Assembly: GCA_965222205.1 (NCBI GenBank)
Contig: OZ244932.1
Location: 62,001 to 126,000 of the forward strand
Length of the DNA: 64,000 nt
Origin: RHLJ01 sp965222205
GTDB lineage: Bacteria; Bacteroidota; Rhodothermia; Balneolales; Balneolaceae
Direction of reading: 5' to 3'
Position 1 is the first letter of the stretch; each line of letters starts with the position of its first letter. Shown piece after piece: positions 34,892 through 44,599 of this stretch. Below the pieces are notes generated by a model, which saw only the letters and a program-made list of their open reading frames with translations, ran no database searches and was not told where the DNA came from. Both the position numbers and the translations under genes were made by a program.

Positions 34892-36373
34892 ATGAGCGTT
34901 CGCGTACGATTCGCACCTTCACCAACCGGATTTTTACACATTGGCGGACTTAGAACCGCACTTTACAATTATTTTTTTGCACGTCATCATGGGGGCACCT
35001 TTGTTCTTCGAATAGAAGACACCGATCAGACCCGGTATGTGGAAGGAGCGGAGCATGATATTATTACTTCATTGGAGTGGGCAGGAATGACAATTGATGA
35101 AGGTCCGCATAAACCCGGAGATGTTGGTCCATACCGCCAAAGCGAGCGAAAGGAGATGTATCACAACTATGCGAAGCAGTTGGTGAATGATGGTCATGCT
35201 TATTACGCCTTTGATACCACAGAAGAAATAGACGAAATGCGTGAGCGACTCAAGAAGTCGGGGAATCCTTCTCCTAGCTATGATTCCATTACAAGACAAT
35301 CGATGAAGAACAGCCTTACGCTGCCTCAGGATGAAGTCGGGAAAAAGCTCGCCGCCGGAGATGAATACGTAATACGATTGAAAGTGCCTCGAAGAGAAAC
35401 CGTGAAGTTTGAGGATTTAGTGTGTGGGATTGTCTCTTTTGAAACGGCTGGCTTAGATGATCAGGTGCTGATGAAATCAGATGGAATGCCGACCTATCAT
35501 CTCGCGAATGTAGTTGATGATCATACCATGGGAATTACACATGTAATTCGCGGGGAAGAATGGTTGAGTTCGGCACCTAAGCACATGTTATTATACAAAG
35601 CGTTTGGGTGGGAACCGCCTACGATGGCACATTTACCACTGATAATGAGCCCGAGTGGAGGAAAGCTTTCCAAGCGTAAAGCAGAAAGTGAAGGCATTCC
35701 AATCAACACAAAAGATTACATTGTTGGCAATTATGAGCCTGAGGCGCTGATTAATTTTTTGGCTTATCTGGGATGGAGTCCGGGTGATGATTCTGAAATC
35801 CACAGCATGGAAGAACTTTGTGAGCTTTTTACTTTAGATCGGGTGAGTAAGGGTGGCGCAGTTTTCAATCACAAAAAACTAATGTGGTACAATGAGCATT
35901 ATATTCGTGAAAGTTCTGTAGAAGATTTGCTTGTACGCGTAAAAGTATTGATGAAGGATGCAGGTTTTGAAGTGGCTGATGACAGTTATCTAAAAACGGT
36001 AATCGAATTACTGCACGATAGGGTTTCCAAAGTAGATGAGTTTGTGTCGATGGGAGCATTCTTTTATCAGGCCCCTGAGGAATACGATGAAAACGCTTTA
36101 AAAAAGTGGAAGGATGACAGTGCAGGTTTTGTGAAAGCATATCAAACCAAAATAGAAGGGCTTTCTGAAGAAGATTTTGTGGCAGCGAAACTGAAATCGG
36201 CGCTGGAAGAAACTGTTTCTGAAAACGAAGTAGGATTCGGAAAAGTGATGATGCCGGTTCGGATTGCAACAACCGGGCAGGGATTCGGTCCGGATTTATT
36301 TGCATCGCTTGAACTTCTTGGCAAACAAGAAACACTAAATCGAATAGATAAAGCACTTGAACGACTAAACTAG
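34892..36373 (+). CDS. gltX: Glutamyl-tRNA synthetase
   Basis: Cytoplasmic class I aminoacyl-tRNA synthetase charging tRNA-Glu, 493 residues (usual length 465-510). The HIGH-type motif is PSPTGFLHIGGLRTALYN (about 8-25), the KMSKS-type motif is KLSKRK near 257-262, and the catalytic fold includes RIEDTDQTRY and DGMPTYHLANVVDDH. The C-terminal anticodon-binding part is complete. It is an essential gene; only one copy is present here, so whether it is discriminating or also charges tRNA-Gln depends on a gatCAB set elsewhere. It is followed after 7 bp by the DD-carboxypeptidase gene. Confidence 0.97.
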   Translation: MSVRVRFAPSPTGFLHIGGLRTALYNYFFARHHGGTFVLRIEDTDQTRYVEGAEHDIITSLEWAGMTIDEGPHKPGDVGPYRQSERKEMYHNYAKQLVNDGHAYYAFDTTEEIDEMRERLKKSGNPSPSYDSITRQSMKNSLTLPQDEVGKKLAAGDEYVIRLKVPRRETVKFEDLVCGIVSFETAGLDDQVLMKSDGMPTYHLANVVDDHTMGITHVIRGEEWLSSAPKHMLLYKAFGWEPPTMAHLPLIMSPSGGKLSKRKAESEGIPINTKDYIVGNYEPEALINFLAYLGWSPGDDSEIHSMEELCELFTLDRVSKGGAVFNHKKLMWYNEHYIRESSVEDLLVRVKVLMKDAGFEVADDSYLKTVIELLHDRVSKVDEFVSMGAFFYQAPEEYDENALKKWKDDSAGFVKAYQTKIEGLSEEDFVAAKLKSALEETVSENEVGFGKVMMPVRIATTGQGFGPDLFASLELLGKQETLNRIDKALERLN

Positions 36374-36380
36374 TACAGGT

Positions 36381-37763
36381 ATGAAAATCAGGATTTTAAT
36401 TTTCGGGGTTATTTTAACAGCACTCTTTGGCTGCAAGACAGCTGAGATACCAACCATCAAGCCGGTTGAAGAGAAAAAGGAATTGGAAGAGAAAACACTC
36501 GCTTCCATTTTTGAAGAATCTGATACTTTTCAGAAAACCATAACCGGTTTTATGTTGTATGATCCTGAGGGAGATTCCACGATTTATGCCGTAAACGAAA
36601 CCAAGTACATGAATCCGGCATCAAACACTAAACTCTTCACCTATTTTGCCGGAGTAAATGTATTGGGAGATCAGGTTCCTTCTCTGAAATACATCGTTTC
36701 GGGCGATTCTCTTATTTTTTGGGGAACCGGAGATCCTTCGTTTCTTCATCCTGATTTTGGCACTCGTGAAGCGTTTGATCTGTTATCAAATTTTGATGGA
36801 AACCTGTACTTCTCAGACTCCAATTTCGATGATGAAAATCTGGGACCGGGTTGGTCCTGGGCAGATTACAATTCGTACTATTCTGCCGAAAAAAGTCCGT
36901 TTCCAGTTTATGGGAATGTGGCCCGTGTTACCATCGAGCACATTGAACAGTACCGTATAGCCAAAGAGGATGGAAAGTATTTGATAAGTCCGACTATTTT
37001 TAATGATTATTTAAGCGAGACAGGAAACAGTGAAGACGGCAGACTGGTTTTGGAAAGAGAACGCGTTGGCAACGAATTTGAGTATGCCTACACTTCTGAT
37101 ACCTCCAGATATGAAACGGATAAACCATTCCACTACACCCCTGATTTTTTGGTTGAGTTACTCTCAGATACGTTAAAAAAACAAGTGGAATACGTTGCTG
37201 ATTTTGATCTCCCTGAAGAACATGAAACAGTATATGGGATGGAATCAGACTCACTTTTCAAGTTTATGATGCTTCCGAGTGATAATCAGGCTGCTGAGCA
37301 AATAATGCTGATGGTGGCTTCTGAGTTGGGAATGAAATTAAATTCCCGGGCTGCGATCAACTATGTGTCGGATACTTACCTGAGCGATTTGCCGGATGAG
37401 CCCAATTGGAGAGATGGTTCAGGTTTATCGCGCTATAATTTATTTACTCCAAGGAGCATAATTGCACTCCTCAACAAGCTTGATGATGTAGTAGATAATG
37501 ACGCACAGCTCTTTGATGCACTTCCTCAGGGCGGTAAACAAGGAACCATCAGAAGACTATATGCACATAAAGAAGGTGGAGAGCCGTATGTTTTTGCTAA
37601 AACGGGAACACTGAGTAACAATCACTGTCTGAGTGGTTATGTAGTTACAGAATCTGGCAAGAAACTGCTCTTCAGTTTTATGAACAATAATTATGTGATT
37701 CCCACCCGCCAGGTTCAGGCACAGATGGATGAAGTGCTCTGGTTAATCTACAAGAATTATTGA
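36381..37763 (+). CDS. D-alanyl-D-alanine carboxypeptidase/endopeptidase, PBP4 type (S13 family)
   Basis: Periplasmic lipoprotein (lipobox LFGC, Cys 18) of 460 residues in the S13 peptidase family, which trims D-Ala or cleaves cross-links in peptidoglycan. The three active-site motifs are present: SNTK (Ser 81, Lys 84), SDN in MLPSDNQAAEQ, and KTG in FAKTGTLSNNHCLSGYV. The inserted domain between the first two motifs, typical of PBP4, is also present. The lipid anchor distinguishes it from the soluble E. coli DacB. It sits 7 bp behind gltX and is probably co-transcribed. Confidence 0.92.
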   Translation: MKIRILIFGVILTALFGCKTAEIPTIKPVEEKKELEEKTLASIFEESDTFQKTITGFMLYDPEGDSTIYAVNETKYMNPASNTKLFTYFAGVNVLGDQVPSLKYIVSGDSLIFWGTGDPSFLHPDFGTREAFDLLSNFDGNLYFSDSNFDDENLGPGWSWADYNSYYSAEKSPFPVYGNVARVTIEHIEQYRIAKEDGKYLISPTIFNDYLSETGNSEDGRLVLERERVGNEFEYAYTSDTSRYETDKPFHYTPDFLVELLSDTLKKQVEYVADFDLPEEHETVYGMESDSLFKFMMLPSDNQAAEQIMLMVASELGMKLNSRAAINYVSDTYLSDLPDEPNWRDGSGLSRYNLFTPRSIIALLNKLDDVVDNDAQLFDALPQGGKQGTIRRLYAHKEGGEPYVFAKTGTLSNNHCLSGYVVTESGKKLLFSFMNNNYVIPTRQVQAQMDEVLWLIYKNY

Positions 37764-37769
37764 TTAAAG

Positions 37770-37920
37770 AATAACTCTTCTCTTGAAGGGAGTGCCGCAA
37801 AGCGGGAGGGGTGTTGGTATTTGGAACTCAACTTCATAGCAAGAGAACATCCTCCGTCTCGTTTCACTACTGTTCAACGATCCACCTCCTTCAAAGGAGG
37901 ATTTGGATTTCATTTTCTAA
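37770..37920. repeat. Intergenic repeat (CCCTCT/AGGGG family)
   Basis: The DNA between the PBP4 and NhaC genes contains CTTCTCTTGAAGGGAGTGCC followed by GCGGGAGGGGTGTT (about 37777-37815) and a perfect hairpin CCTCCTT-ca-AAGGAGG at 37885-37900. The first block is related to the elements at 50756-50822, 54694-54742 and 57921-57952. It overlaps the 3' end of the antiporter region and carries no gene. Confidence 0.55.
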
Positions 37921-37927
37921 GATCTAC

Positions 37928-39385
37928 TTACGCTCCGTCACCTTTAGCGTCCTTCAACATTCGTACTTTTATCTTAAAGATGGCGAAGATGACCGTCATA
38001 AATGGACTGATCAGGTTAAAGAAAGCGAACGGGAAATAAGCGAAAGTGCTTACACCAAGAACGTTTGAATGGAAAGCTCCACAGGTGTTCCAGGGGATCA
38101 GCGCAGATGTTACTGTTCCTGAATCTTCAAGCGTTCGGCTGAGGTTTTCAGGGGCAAGCCCTTTGTCTTTGTAGATATCAGCGTACATACGACCGGGAAC
38201 TACAATGGCTAAATATTGATCGGAAGCAGTAACGTTGAAGAAAATACACGTACCCGCTGTTGTAGCTACCAATGCTCCCGCTGAGTTAATTCCTGAGATA
38301 ACACCTTCCGCGATTCGTTTCAGCATACCGCTTCTTTCCATCACGCCACCAAAAATCATTGCTGAAAGAATGAGCCATACCGTACCAAGCATGCCATACA
38401 TTCCGCCGGAGGTGAGGAGATCGTCAACAATTGGAACACCTGTAGCTATGCTGATGTCCCCATACATGGATGTCATAATTCCTACAAAGCCTTTTTCTAA
38501 GGTGGTTTCCCCAAACTGAGCGACTTCCTGAACAAGCGCTGGCTGAAAAATCAAAGCAAATATAGCTCCCAATAATCCACCGATAGTTATGGCGGGAATG
38601 GCAGGCATTTTTTTGGTGATCAGAATCACCATAACCACAGGTACTACAAACAGAAAGAAGTTGATGTTGTACTTGCCGTCTATAGCGTCCAGAATTACTT
38701 GTGTATCGGCAATTTCGGTATTTCCACCATACATGAATCCAAGAATCAAAAATAGCACCAGCGAAATAGAAATAGATGGAACGGTAGTATAAAGCATGTA
38801 CCGGATATGGGTAAATAAGTCGGTACCGGCCATAGCTGGAGCCAGATTGGTGGTGTCAGAAAGTGGCGAGAGTTTATCTCCGAAATAAGCTCCGGAAATA
38901 ATAGCTCCGGCAACCATTCCAACAGGTAGTCCCAGCGCCTTTCCGATTCCAACCAAAGCAATTCCCACCGTTGCTGAGGTAGTCCACGATGAGCCCGTAG
39001 CCACAGAAACAATAGCACAGACTATACAGGCAGCGAATAAGAAAATAGTAGGATTCAGAATCTGGAGTCCGTAATAAATCATTGCTGGTACAATTCCGCT
39101 CAGAAGCCAGGTACCAGCGAGGGTACCAATCAACAAAAGAATAATCATAGACGACATCGCAGAACTAATGCTATCTACAATTCCCTCCCGAATTTCTTTC
39201 CAGTTAATCCCCAGTCTAAGCGCGACTATAGCAGCAACCCCTGCTGAAAGCATCAGGATGATTTGATTCGAACCATCGAGAGAAGCATCCCCAAAAATCC
39301 GAACGTTTATGAACAAGACAATAATGAGGAAAATAATAGGAATAAACGATTGAAGAAGAGTGGGTTTGTCGTATTTATAAGTCAT
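37928..39385 (-). CDS. nhaC: NhaC-family Na+/H+ antiporter
   Basis: Inner-membrane antiporter of 485 residues with about 11-12 helices. NhaC features include AIVSVATGSSWTTSATVGIALVGIG, GAIISGAYFGDKLSPLSDTTNLAPA, and GTCIFFNVTASDQYLAIVVPGRMY split in family order; the last part includes LSRTLEDSGTVTSALIPWNTCGA. These match the NhaC/ArcD-like ion-transporter superfamily, where NhaC proteins export Na+ in exchange for protons. That suits a marine or halophilic lifestyle. The gene is monocistronic, convergent with the PBP4 gene. Confidence 0.92.
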   Translation of the reverse strand: MTYKYDKPTLLQSFIPIIFLIIVLFINVRIFGDASLDGSNQIILMLSAGVAAIVALRLGINWKEIREGIVDSISSAMSSMIILLLIGTLAGTWLLSGIVPAMIYYGLQILNPTIFLFAACIVCAIVSVATGSSWTTSATVGIALVGIGKALGLPVGMVAGAIISGAYFGDKLSPLSDTTNLAPAMAGTDLFTHIRYMLYTTVPSISISLVLFLILGFMYGGNTEIADTQVILDAIDGKYNINFFLFVVPVVMVILITKKMPAIPAITIGGLLGAIFALIFQPALVQEVAQFGETTLEKGFVGIMTSMYGDISIATGVPIVDDLLTSGGMYGMLGTVWLILSAMIFGGVMERSGMLKRIAEGVISGINSAGALVATTAGTCIFFNVTASDQYLAIVVPGRMYADIYKDKGLAPENLSRTLEDSGTVTSALIPWNTCGAFHSNVLGVSTFAYFPFAFFNLISPFMTVIFAIFKIKVRMLKDAKGDGA

Positions 39386-39511
39386 TAAAACGGATCAATA
39401 ATTGGAAATAATAAATCGAATGAATAAACGTTCTTTTTTAACTAAAAACCAGTTTAAAAGTAGTTCTGTAATTGTTAACATGATTCGATAGATAAAAAAG
39501 ATTAGGTCAAC

Positions 39512-39922
39512 ATGAGAATTATAAGAGTATTAATAGTTCTGTTAAGTATTCCCATTCTGACTAACTGTGATGTTTTTGAAAATGAACAGCTCGATGTTTC
39601 TGAACTACAAGGGGTATGGCTTTGGGAAAGAAGTATTGGGGGTATTGGAGGATGGGAGATAAATTCTGACTCAGTTGACTATGAAATAAGCCTTATCGTA
39701 AAAGGAACAAATGTGACTTGGTTTCTTAATGATTCTTTTGATCATGAATATGAGATCGAAAAAAATGAAGACACAGAATCAGGCCTTTTTTTGAAACCAA
39801 AACCCAAAAATAATGACCAGTATATTATACCTAAAGAAGTGATAAGAATTAGTGAAGATGAGTTAATCATTGGTGATTCTTGCTCAGATTGTTATTCATA
39901 TTTGTTCAATAAGCAAAATTAA
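39512..39922 (+). CDS. Small hypothetical lipoprotein
   Basis: A 136-residue lipoprotein (lipobox ILTNC, Cys 19). The mature chain starts DVFENEQLDVSELQGVWLWERSIGGIGGW and continues with beta strands, resembling the lipocalin-like small proteins common in Bacteroidota (LxGxW start). A C-terminal SCSDCYSY Cys pair is present. No function can be given. It is preceded by an isolated leader and its end overlaps the convergent TANGO2-like gene by 17 bp. Confidence 0.7.
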   Translation: MRIIRVLIVLLSIPILTNCDVFENEQLDVSELQGVWLWERSIGGIGGWEINSDSVDYEISLIVKGTNVTWFLNDSFDHEYEIEKNEDTESGLFLKPKPKNNDQYIIPKEVIRISEDELIIGDSCSDCYSYLFNKQN

Positions 39923-40676
39923 AGAGGTTCTCTTCCATAATCTCAGAAGTCTTGGGATTATATCTACGTTCTACAAAAGTGGCTTGCTCATTGTGATCGA
40001 TTAACAGTAGGGTGGAACAACGAGTGCCATAGGTCTCCGTTTTAATAAATACCGAAGACACCGCTTTTTCCCATTCTTTTGGGATTCCGGTATCCGGTAA
40101 CTGGTCCTCTGGAGGTTTATGCTCGTTCTTAAGTAATTGGAATAAACTCTCTAGTTCAAGTTCCTCTTTTTCAATAGCCGATTGTAAATCTCGTTTAGCC
40201 TGATTCAGTTTTGGCCAGGAAGTATCCAGCAGGGCGTTGCTTACACCATGAATTCCCGGCGCAAGTTCTGTTATTTTATTACTCACATTCGAGTAGTGAA
40301 ATGCCTTGTTTCTATCTCCTAAAAGCAGGTTATAGCCATTATATTCCTCAGTTCCGGATTTTCTTTCCTCCAGATGTTCCTGTGCTGCATCATTGCTCAT
40401 CAAAAAGTTAACTACAAGCTCGCCTCTACTTGGTGGGTTTTCCCGAACTAAGGAAGGGTCTCTATAATTCGTAAGTGCCCCCCATCTACCCGAGGTATGA
40501 GTTCCCATCCATGTGCCTCCGGCTTTCAGATCTTTACCGGCAAGTAAGCCGGGAAGGTCTTCTTCTTCCCAAAATTGTGCCTTTCGGGTTGGGCGTTCGT
40601 AGAATTCATCTCGGTTGGCGGCCAGAATTAACTTGTATTTTGGATGAACCTTGTAAGCAAAAGTAATCAGGCACAT
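39906..40676 (-). CDS. NRDE/TANGO2-family protein
   Basis: A 256-residue member of the NRDE (transport and Golgi organisation 2) family: MCLITFAYKVHPKYKLILAANRDEFYERPT at the N terminus with Cys 2 as the presumed N-terminal nucleophile, GTWMGTHTSGRWGALTNYRDP, and GIHGVSNALLDTSWPK. The fold is of the Ntn-hydrolase type. The eukaryotic homologue is linked to heme or lipid handling; bacterial members have no settled role. The gene stands alone. Confidence 0.9.
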   Translation of the reverse strand: MCLITFAYKVHPKYKLILAANRDEFYERPTRKAQFWEEEDLPGLLAGKDLKAGGTWMGTHTSGRWGALTNYRDPSLVRENPPSRGELVVNFLMSNDAAQEHLEERKSGTEEYNGYNLLLGDRNKAFHYSNVSNKITELAPGIHGVSNALLDTSWPKLNQAKRDLQSAIEKEELELESLFQLLKNEHKPPEDQLPDTGIPKEWEKAVSSVFIKTETYGTRCSTLLLIDHNEQATFVERRYNPKTSEIMEENLFNFAY

Positions 40677-40761
40677 AAAATGGAATAAACAAAGGTTTTA
40701 AAAACGAAGTAATCTAAGCATATTCCTGCAACCTAATTAAAGATTTCCGTATAGAATTTTT

Positions 40762-43320
40762 ATGTTTTCAATGCACGATCAACGCTTTAGGGATATACTG
40801 CTTCTTATTCTGGGTTTTTTTGGGGCCATTTGGTTTTTCTTCGATCTGGGGAATCACCATCCATTGGGACCGGTAGATATTAAGATATCAGATGAAGAAG
40901 CTATTGAGTATGCCGACTCTATCTTTTTGAATTGGCAATACCAGCCTGTTAATCTTAAAAAAAGAGCCCGCGTTACTTCTTATTCCAATGTAATAGATCA
41001 CCTTCAGAGAGAATATGGTCGATTAGAGTTTGTAAAAATGATGGGAGATACAAGCCGTATCAAGCTTCCAACCTATAACTGGACTATCGAAGAGTTCTCA
41101 GTAGTGGATGGAGACAGAAAGAAGTCTTACGAAGCTCGTTTAAGTAAACAGGGAGAACTCATCTCTTTTGATGTTGATGACGAACTGATTCGGGAACAAA
41201 CTCCTTTTCACCGCGGAATGATCCGCTATTCTTATGCCCGTGGAAGAGAATTTACAAAGGCATTTGAAGATTCGATAATTACAAGGTTGGTGAACTTCCA
41301 GCATATGAGAGATGACTTGAGTAGTTCAATGGAGTTTATAAGAGAGCAGCTTGACAGCGAGGAAGATTATCATACAAGTTATATCTGGACGGGAATTGAC
41401 TATTACATACAAAGCACTTATTGGAAACATTTTTCATTTAGCAAAGACTCTATGAGTTTTGATGAAAATGGGATGTTTCGCTATGCAACAGCGTATTTGA
41501 CGTCCGAAGATACTGTGATGGGGATTACTCCAAAACTAACTATTGAAATGCTTCCCGCAGGAGTAATTAAAAGCTTTAATGTTGAGCTGGATGAAGGAGT
41601 TCCTCCTGCAAGAAATATTGAAAATAAAAGGCAGAATCTGGTTTTGGGGGCTCTTCTCTTCTTTGGAGTCTGGCTCCTTATCTCTTTTTATCTGAGAATT
41701 AAATCCCGTGCAGTAGATACTCGTCCGGCATTAATTGTGGCAGTAGTTTGTGGGTTTCTGGTTCCACTTCTATTGGTTCTTCAATATTCAAGAGAGTTTG
41801 CACTTAGCCTGGAAACCGGTGAATTATCATCTTTTTTAAGCGTAATGTTTTCTTTTGGAGTTGCGGGAGCATTTACCGCAACTGGTTTTTTTGTTACTAC
41901 CGCTGTGAGTGATTCTGTTACCCGGCAGTACTGGCCAAGTCAGTTAAAAACCTGGGATTTGATTCGCCGCGGAATGTTTAAGAATAAACCCGTTGGTTGG
42001 GCTATAGTCAGGGCGGTTTCAATTGGAGCAATTTTGGCCGGAGTGTTTTCAATACTTATTAATTTCTTTCCAACACTTTATATCCGGAGCGACATCCTTT
42101 TTTTTGAAGGCACTTACTCCATTTCCCCCCTAGCAAACATAATAATTACATTGCTGCTCGGATTGTCTTTTGTGTTAGTTTGTTTCCTGATTGTTGGAAA
42201 TCAATTATATGCACTCACCTCCAAAAAATGGATTATCCCCTTTGTAAGCGGGTTGATTTTTGCTGTGATAGACATAGTACCTATGGGAATAGAACCTCCA
42301 TTAATCGAATTCTTTCTGAATTTCATACTTGGTTTATTAATTGGAGTCTTTTACATCCATTTTGATTTTCTGACCATCGCGTTGGGTTTTTTCATCTTTC
42401 TGAACTTCATAACAACCTCAAAAGGCTGGTTGGTTTCCGGATCTCCAGATGCTCCAATTTTTTTAGGGTTTGTACTTACAATGATTACGCTCTCCGGAAC
42501 AGCGCTGTACTTTTTGATTGTAGGAGACGAAAAAGATCATTTACCGGATTACGTTCCTGAGTATATCGAAGATCTCGCGAAGGAAGAGCGTGTGAAGCAG
42601 GAGTTAGATATCGCCAGGAATGTTCAAACTGCGTTTCTTCCGAATACTACTCCGGATTTAACGGATTTTGATTCAGCAGCAGTGTGTTATCCTGCACATG
42701 AAACCGGGGGGGACTACTACGACATAATTTGTTTAGACGACGAGCGGGCTGCCATAGCCATTGGAGACGTAAGTGGTAAAGGTATTCAGGCTGCTTTTTA
42801 TATGACTTTTATCAAGGGAGTGATTCATAGCCTGTGCTCAATTTTCCCCTCCCCGAAAATGATGCTATTCCGGGTTAATAAGCTGTTTAACCAACATGCG
42901 ACCCGTGGCACATTTATTTCTATGATTTACGGCGTTCTCAATTCCACTGATAAAACGTTCACCTACATTCGTGCGGGTCACAATCCAATGTTATATAAAA
43001 CTAACGGAGAAGTTAAATGGATGCAGCCCCGCGGGGTGGCCATTGGAATGAGCAAAGGAGAAGCTTTTAATGAAGTTATGGAGGAAGAAACCATCCAGCT
43101 CAAAAAGGGAGACGTTCTGGTGCTGTATACGGATGGCATTACCGAAGCGCAGAATGAAGAAGGGGAATTTTATGATGAGAAAAGATTGTTCAAGTTGATA
43201 AAACGTGAAAAAACCAATTCATCTAAAGAACTTCGCGATTTAATTATCGAGGATGTTCGTACCTTTATCGGTGGAGCACTCCAATATGACGACATGACGC
43301 TCGTTGTGATAAAAGGTTAA
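40762..43320 (+). CDS. Membrane protein phosphatase with C-terminal PP2C/SpoIIE domain
   Basis: An 852-residue signalling protein. One N-terminal helix (about 12-30) is followed by an extracytoplasmic part (about 30-285), then about nine membrane helices (about 290-595), a coiled linker (PEYIEDLAKEERVKQELDIARNVQTAFLP, about 600-630) and the PP2C-type phosphatase domain (about 640-852). Metal ligands and signatures are present: GGDYYDI, IGDVSGKGIQAAF, VLYTDGITEAQNEEGEFYD and QYDDMTLVVI. Such proteins dephosphorylate anti-sigma antagonists or partners in partner-switching. No kinase or STAS gene lies nearby, so its target is elsewhere. The large membrane part suggests it senses an envelope signal. 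Confidence 0.9.
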   Translation: MFSMHDQRFRDILLLILGFFGAIWFFFDLGNHHPLGPVDIKISDEEAIEYADSIFLNWQYQPVNLKKRARVTSYSNVIDHLQREYGRLEFVKMMGDTSRIKLPTYNWTIEEFSVVDGDRKKSYEARLSKQGELISFDVDDELIREQTPFHRGMIRYSYARGREFTKAFEDSIITRLVNFQHMRDDLSSSMEFIREQLDSEEDYHTSYIWTGIDYYIQSTYWKHFSFSKDSMSFDENGMFRYATAYLTSEDTVMGITPKLTIEMLPAGVIKSFNVELDEGVPPARNIENKRQNLVLGALLFFGVWLLISFYLRIKSRAVDTRPALIVAVVCGFLVPLLLVLQYSREFALSLETGELSSFLSVMFSFGVAGAFTATGFFVTTAVSDSVTRQYWPSQLKTWDLIRRGMFKNKPVGWAIVRAVSIGAILAGVFSILINFFPTLYIRSDILFFEGTYSISPLANIIITLLLGLSFVLVCFLIVGNQLYALTSKKWIIPFVSGLIFAVIDIVPMGIEPPLIEFFLNFILGLLIGVFYIHFDFLTIALGFFIFLNFITTSKGWLVSGSPDAPIFLGFVLTMITLSGTALYFLIVGDEKDHLPDYVPEYIEDLAKEERVKQELDIARNVQTAFLPNTTPDLTDFDSAAVCYPAHETGGDYYDIICLDDERAAIAIGDVSGKGIQAAFYMTFIKGVIHSLCSIFPSPKMMLFRVNKLFNQHATRGTFISMIYGVLNSTDKTFTYIRAGHNPMLYKTNGEVKWMQPRGVAIGMSKGEAFNEVMEEETIQLKKGDVLVLYTDGITEAQNEEGEFYDEKRLFKLIKREKTNSSKELRDLIIEDVRTFIGGALQYDDMTLVVIKG

Positions 43321-43332
43321 TATAGGGCAGAC

Positions 43333-43857
43333 ATGAAAACTCGAACAATATTTATTACGCTATTTCTGGCTGTGTTTGGAATGCAGAGCAGCTACGCTCA
43401 ATCACAATCTGAGATAAATTCAGGATTTAAGTGGTATACCTTAGATGAGGCTCAGGAAAAAGCCAAAGAAACAGGGAAAAGTATTTTACTTTTTGGTTAC
43501 GCAGAATGGTGTACATATTGCCTTAAAATGAGAAAAGAATCATTCCCAGATTCATCCGTTCAACAATCAATCGCTGATTATTATTACCCGGTTCAATTGA
43601 ACGGCGAATCAGAAGAGAGAGTGACATATAATGGAAAAAAAATGCCTTCAAAAGAGCTTGCGAGATACCTTAGATTATCCTCGTTTCCTACGCATTACTT
43701 CATAAATTCGGAAGGAGAGATTTTGGGAGCTCAACCGGGGTATATCGAACCGGAAGTGTATTCACCCTTACTTGATTATGTAGGTTCAGGCGCTTTTGCA
43801 AAAATGGGTTTTGAGGAATGGCTGGAACAGGAAGGTAAACTGCAGGAAGGAGAATGA
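43333..43857 (+). CDS. Exported thioredoxin-fold protein (CTYC active site)
   Basis: A 174-residue periplasmic protein: signal peptide about 1-22, then a thioredoxin-like domain (DUF255/thioredoxin_7 type) with active site AEWCTYCLKM (Cys 60, Cys 63), the cis-Pro strand SSFPTHYFINSEGE, and a C-terminal helix. It is probably a thiol reductase or disulfide exchange protein. Its stop overlaps the ATG of the MntR-like repressor by four bases (43854-43857), an unusual coupling of an exported redox protein to a metal regulator. It begins 12 bp after the phosphatase gene. Confidence 0.88.
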   Translation: MKTRTIFITLFLAVFGMQSSYAQSQSEINSGFKWYTLDEAQEKAKETGKSILLFGYAEWCTYCLKMRKESFPDSSVQQSIADYYYPVQLNGESEERVTYNGKKMPSKELARYLRLSSFPTHYFINSEGEILGAQPGYIEPEVYSPLLDYVGSGAFAKMGFEEWLEQEGKLQEGE

Positions 43858-44513
43858 GTTTAAGTCAGTCAGTTGAAGATTATCTTAAGGTAATTTACGT
43901 TTTAGAAACGGAAGGAGAAGGTGCAAGCACCACGAATATAGCCGGAATGCTTGAAGTATCATCAGCATCGGTTACCAATATGCTGAAGCGCCTCGCAGGA
44001 ATGAATTTTATTGATCATCAATCTTACAAAGGTGCAACACTAACCGACGCAGGAAGAAAGATAGCCCTGGAAATTCTGAGGCATCACAGACTTTTGGAGT
44101 TATACCTTAAAGAAGTGATGGGATATTCCTGGGATGAAGTACACGATGAAGCGGAAAAACTGGAACATCATATTTCCGAACAATTTGAAGATAAAATTGC
44201 AGAACTGCTGAACCATCCAACTCACGATCCTCATGGAGATCCGATTCCTACCAAAGATGGGGTAATGCCGGATATTGCTTCTCTTTCTGTTTGTGATGCT
44301 GAGGAAGAAACTTCCTACATTATTGGCCGGGTTAAAGATCAGGACCCGGAACTGCTTAGATATCTGGAAAAAACGGGTGTAATACCCGGCGTCAAGCTCA
44401 CTATTCTCGAAAAAGCTCCCTTCGAAGGTCCGATCAAAGTCTTGCTTGAGGATAAAGAAAAGACACTTGGCTATGCAGTTGCCAAGCAAATCTATCTGGT
44501 AGACACCGTGTAA
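43854..44513 (+). CDS. MntR/DtxR-family metal-dependent transcriptional repressor
   Basis: A 219-residue regulator with N-terminal winged helix (about 1-65: SVEDYLKVIYVLE, ASTTNIAGMLEVSSASVTNMLKRL), dimerisation/metal domain (about 66-140) and a C-terminal FeoA/SH3-like domain (about 145-217). The residues aligning with metal ligands are Asp 9, His 78, Glu 101, Glu 104 and His 105 (AEKLEHHIS). This Asp/Glu set is that of manganese-sensing MntR, not the Met/Cys set of iron-sensing DtxR. A 36-bp palindrome upstream of the receptor gene ending at 45037 is a good candidate operator. Mn specificity is inferred from aligned residues only. Confidence 0.9.
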   Translation: MSLSQSVEDYLKVIYVLETEGEGASTTNIAGMLEVSSASVTNMLKRLAGMNFIDHQSYKGATLTDAGRKIALEILRHHRLLELYLKEVMGYSWDEVHDEAEKLEHHISEQFEDKIAELLNHPTHDPHGDPIPTKDGVMPDIASLSVCDAEEETSYIIGRVKDQDPELLRYLEKTGVIPGVKLTILEKAPFEGPIKVLLEDKEKTLGYAVAKQIYLVDTV

Positions 44514-44599
44514 GTTCTTTTAAAAAAAGGCTTAGTATTGGAATAAGACCTACTAATTTATTAGAATATATTTCTATTATTAATTAATTAAGGAGTCTT

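Noticed and set aside
35865..36356. Open frame of 163 codons antisense to gltX
   Set aside because: Shadow of the anticodon-binding part of gltX, with composition typical of antisense reading and no recognisable motif.
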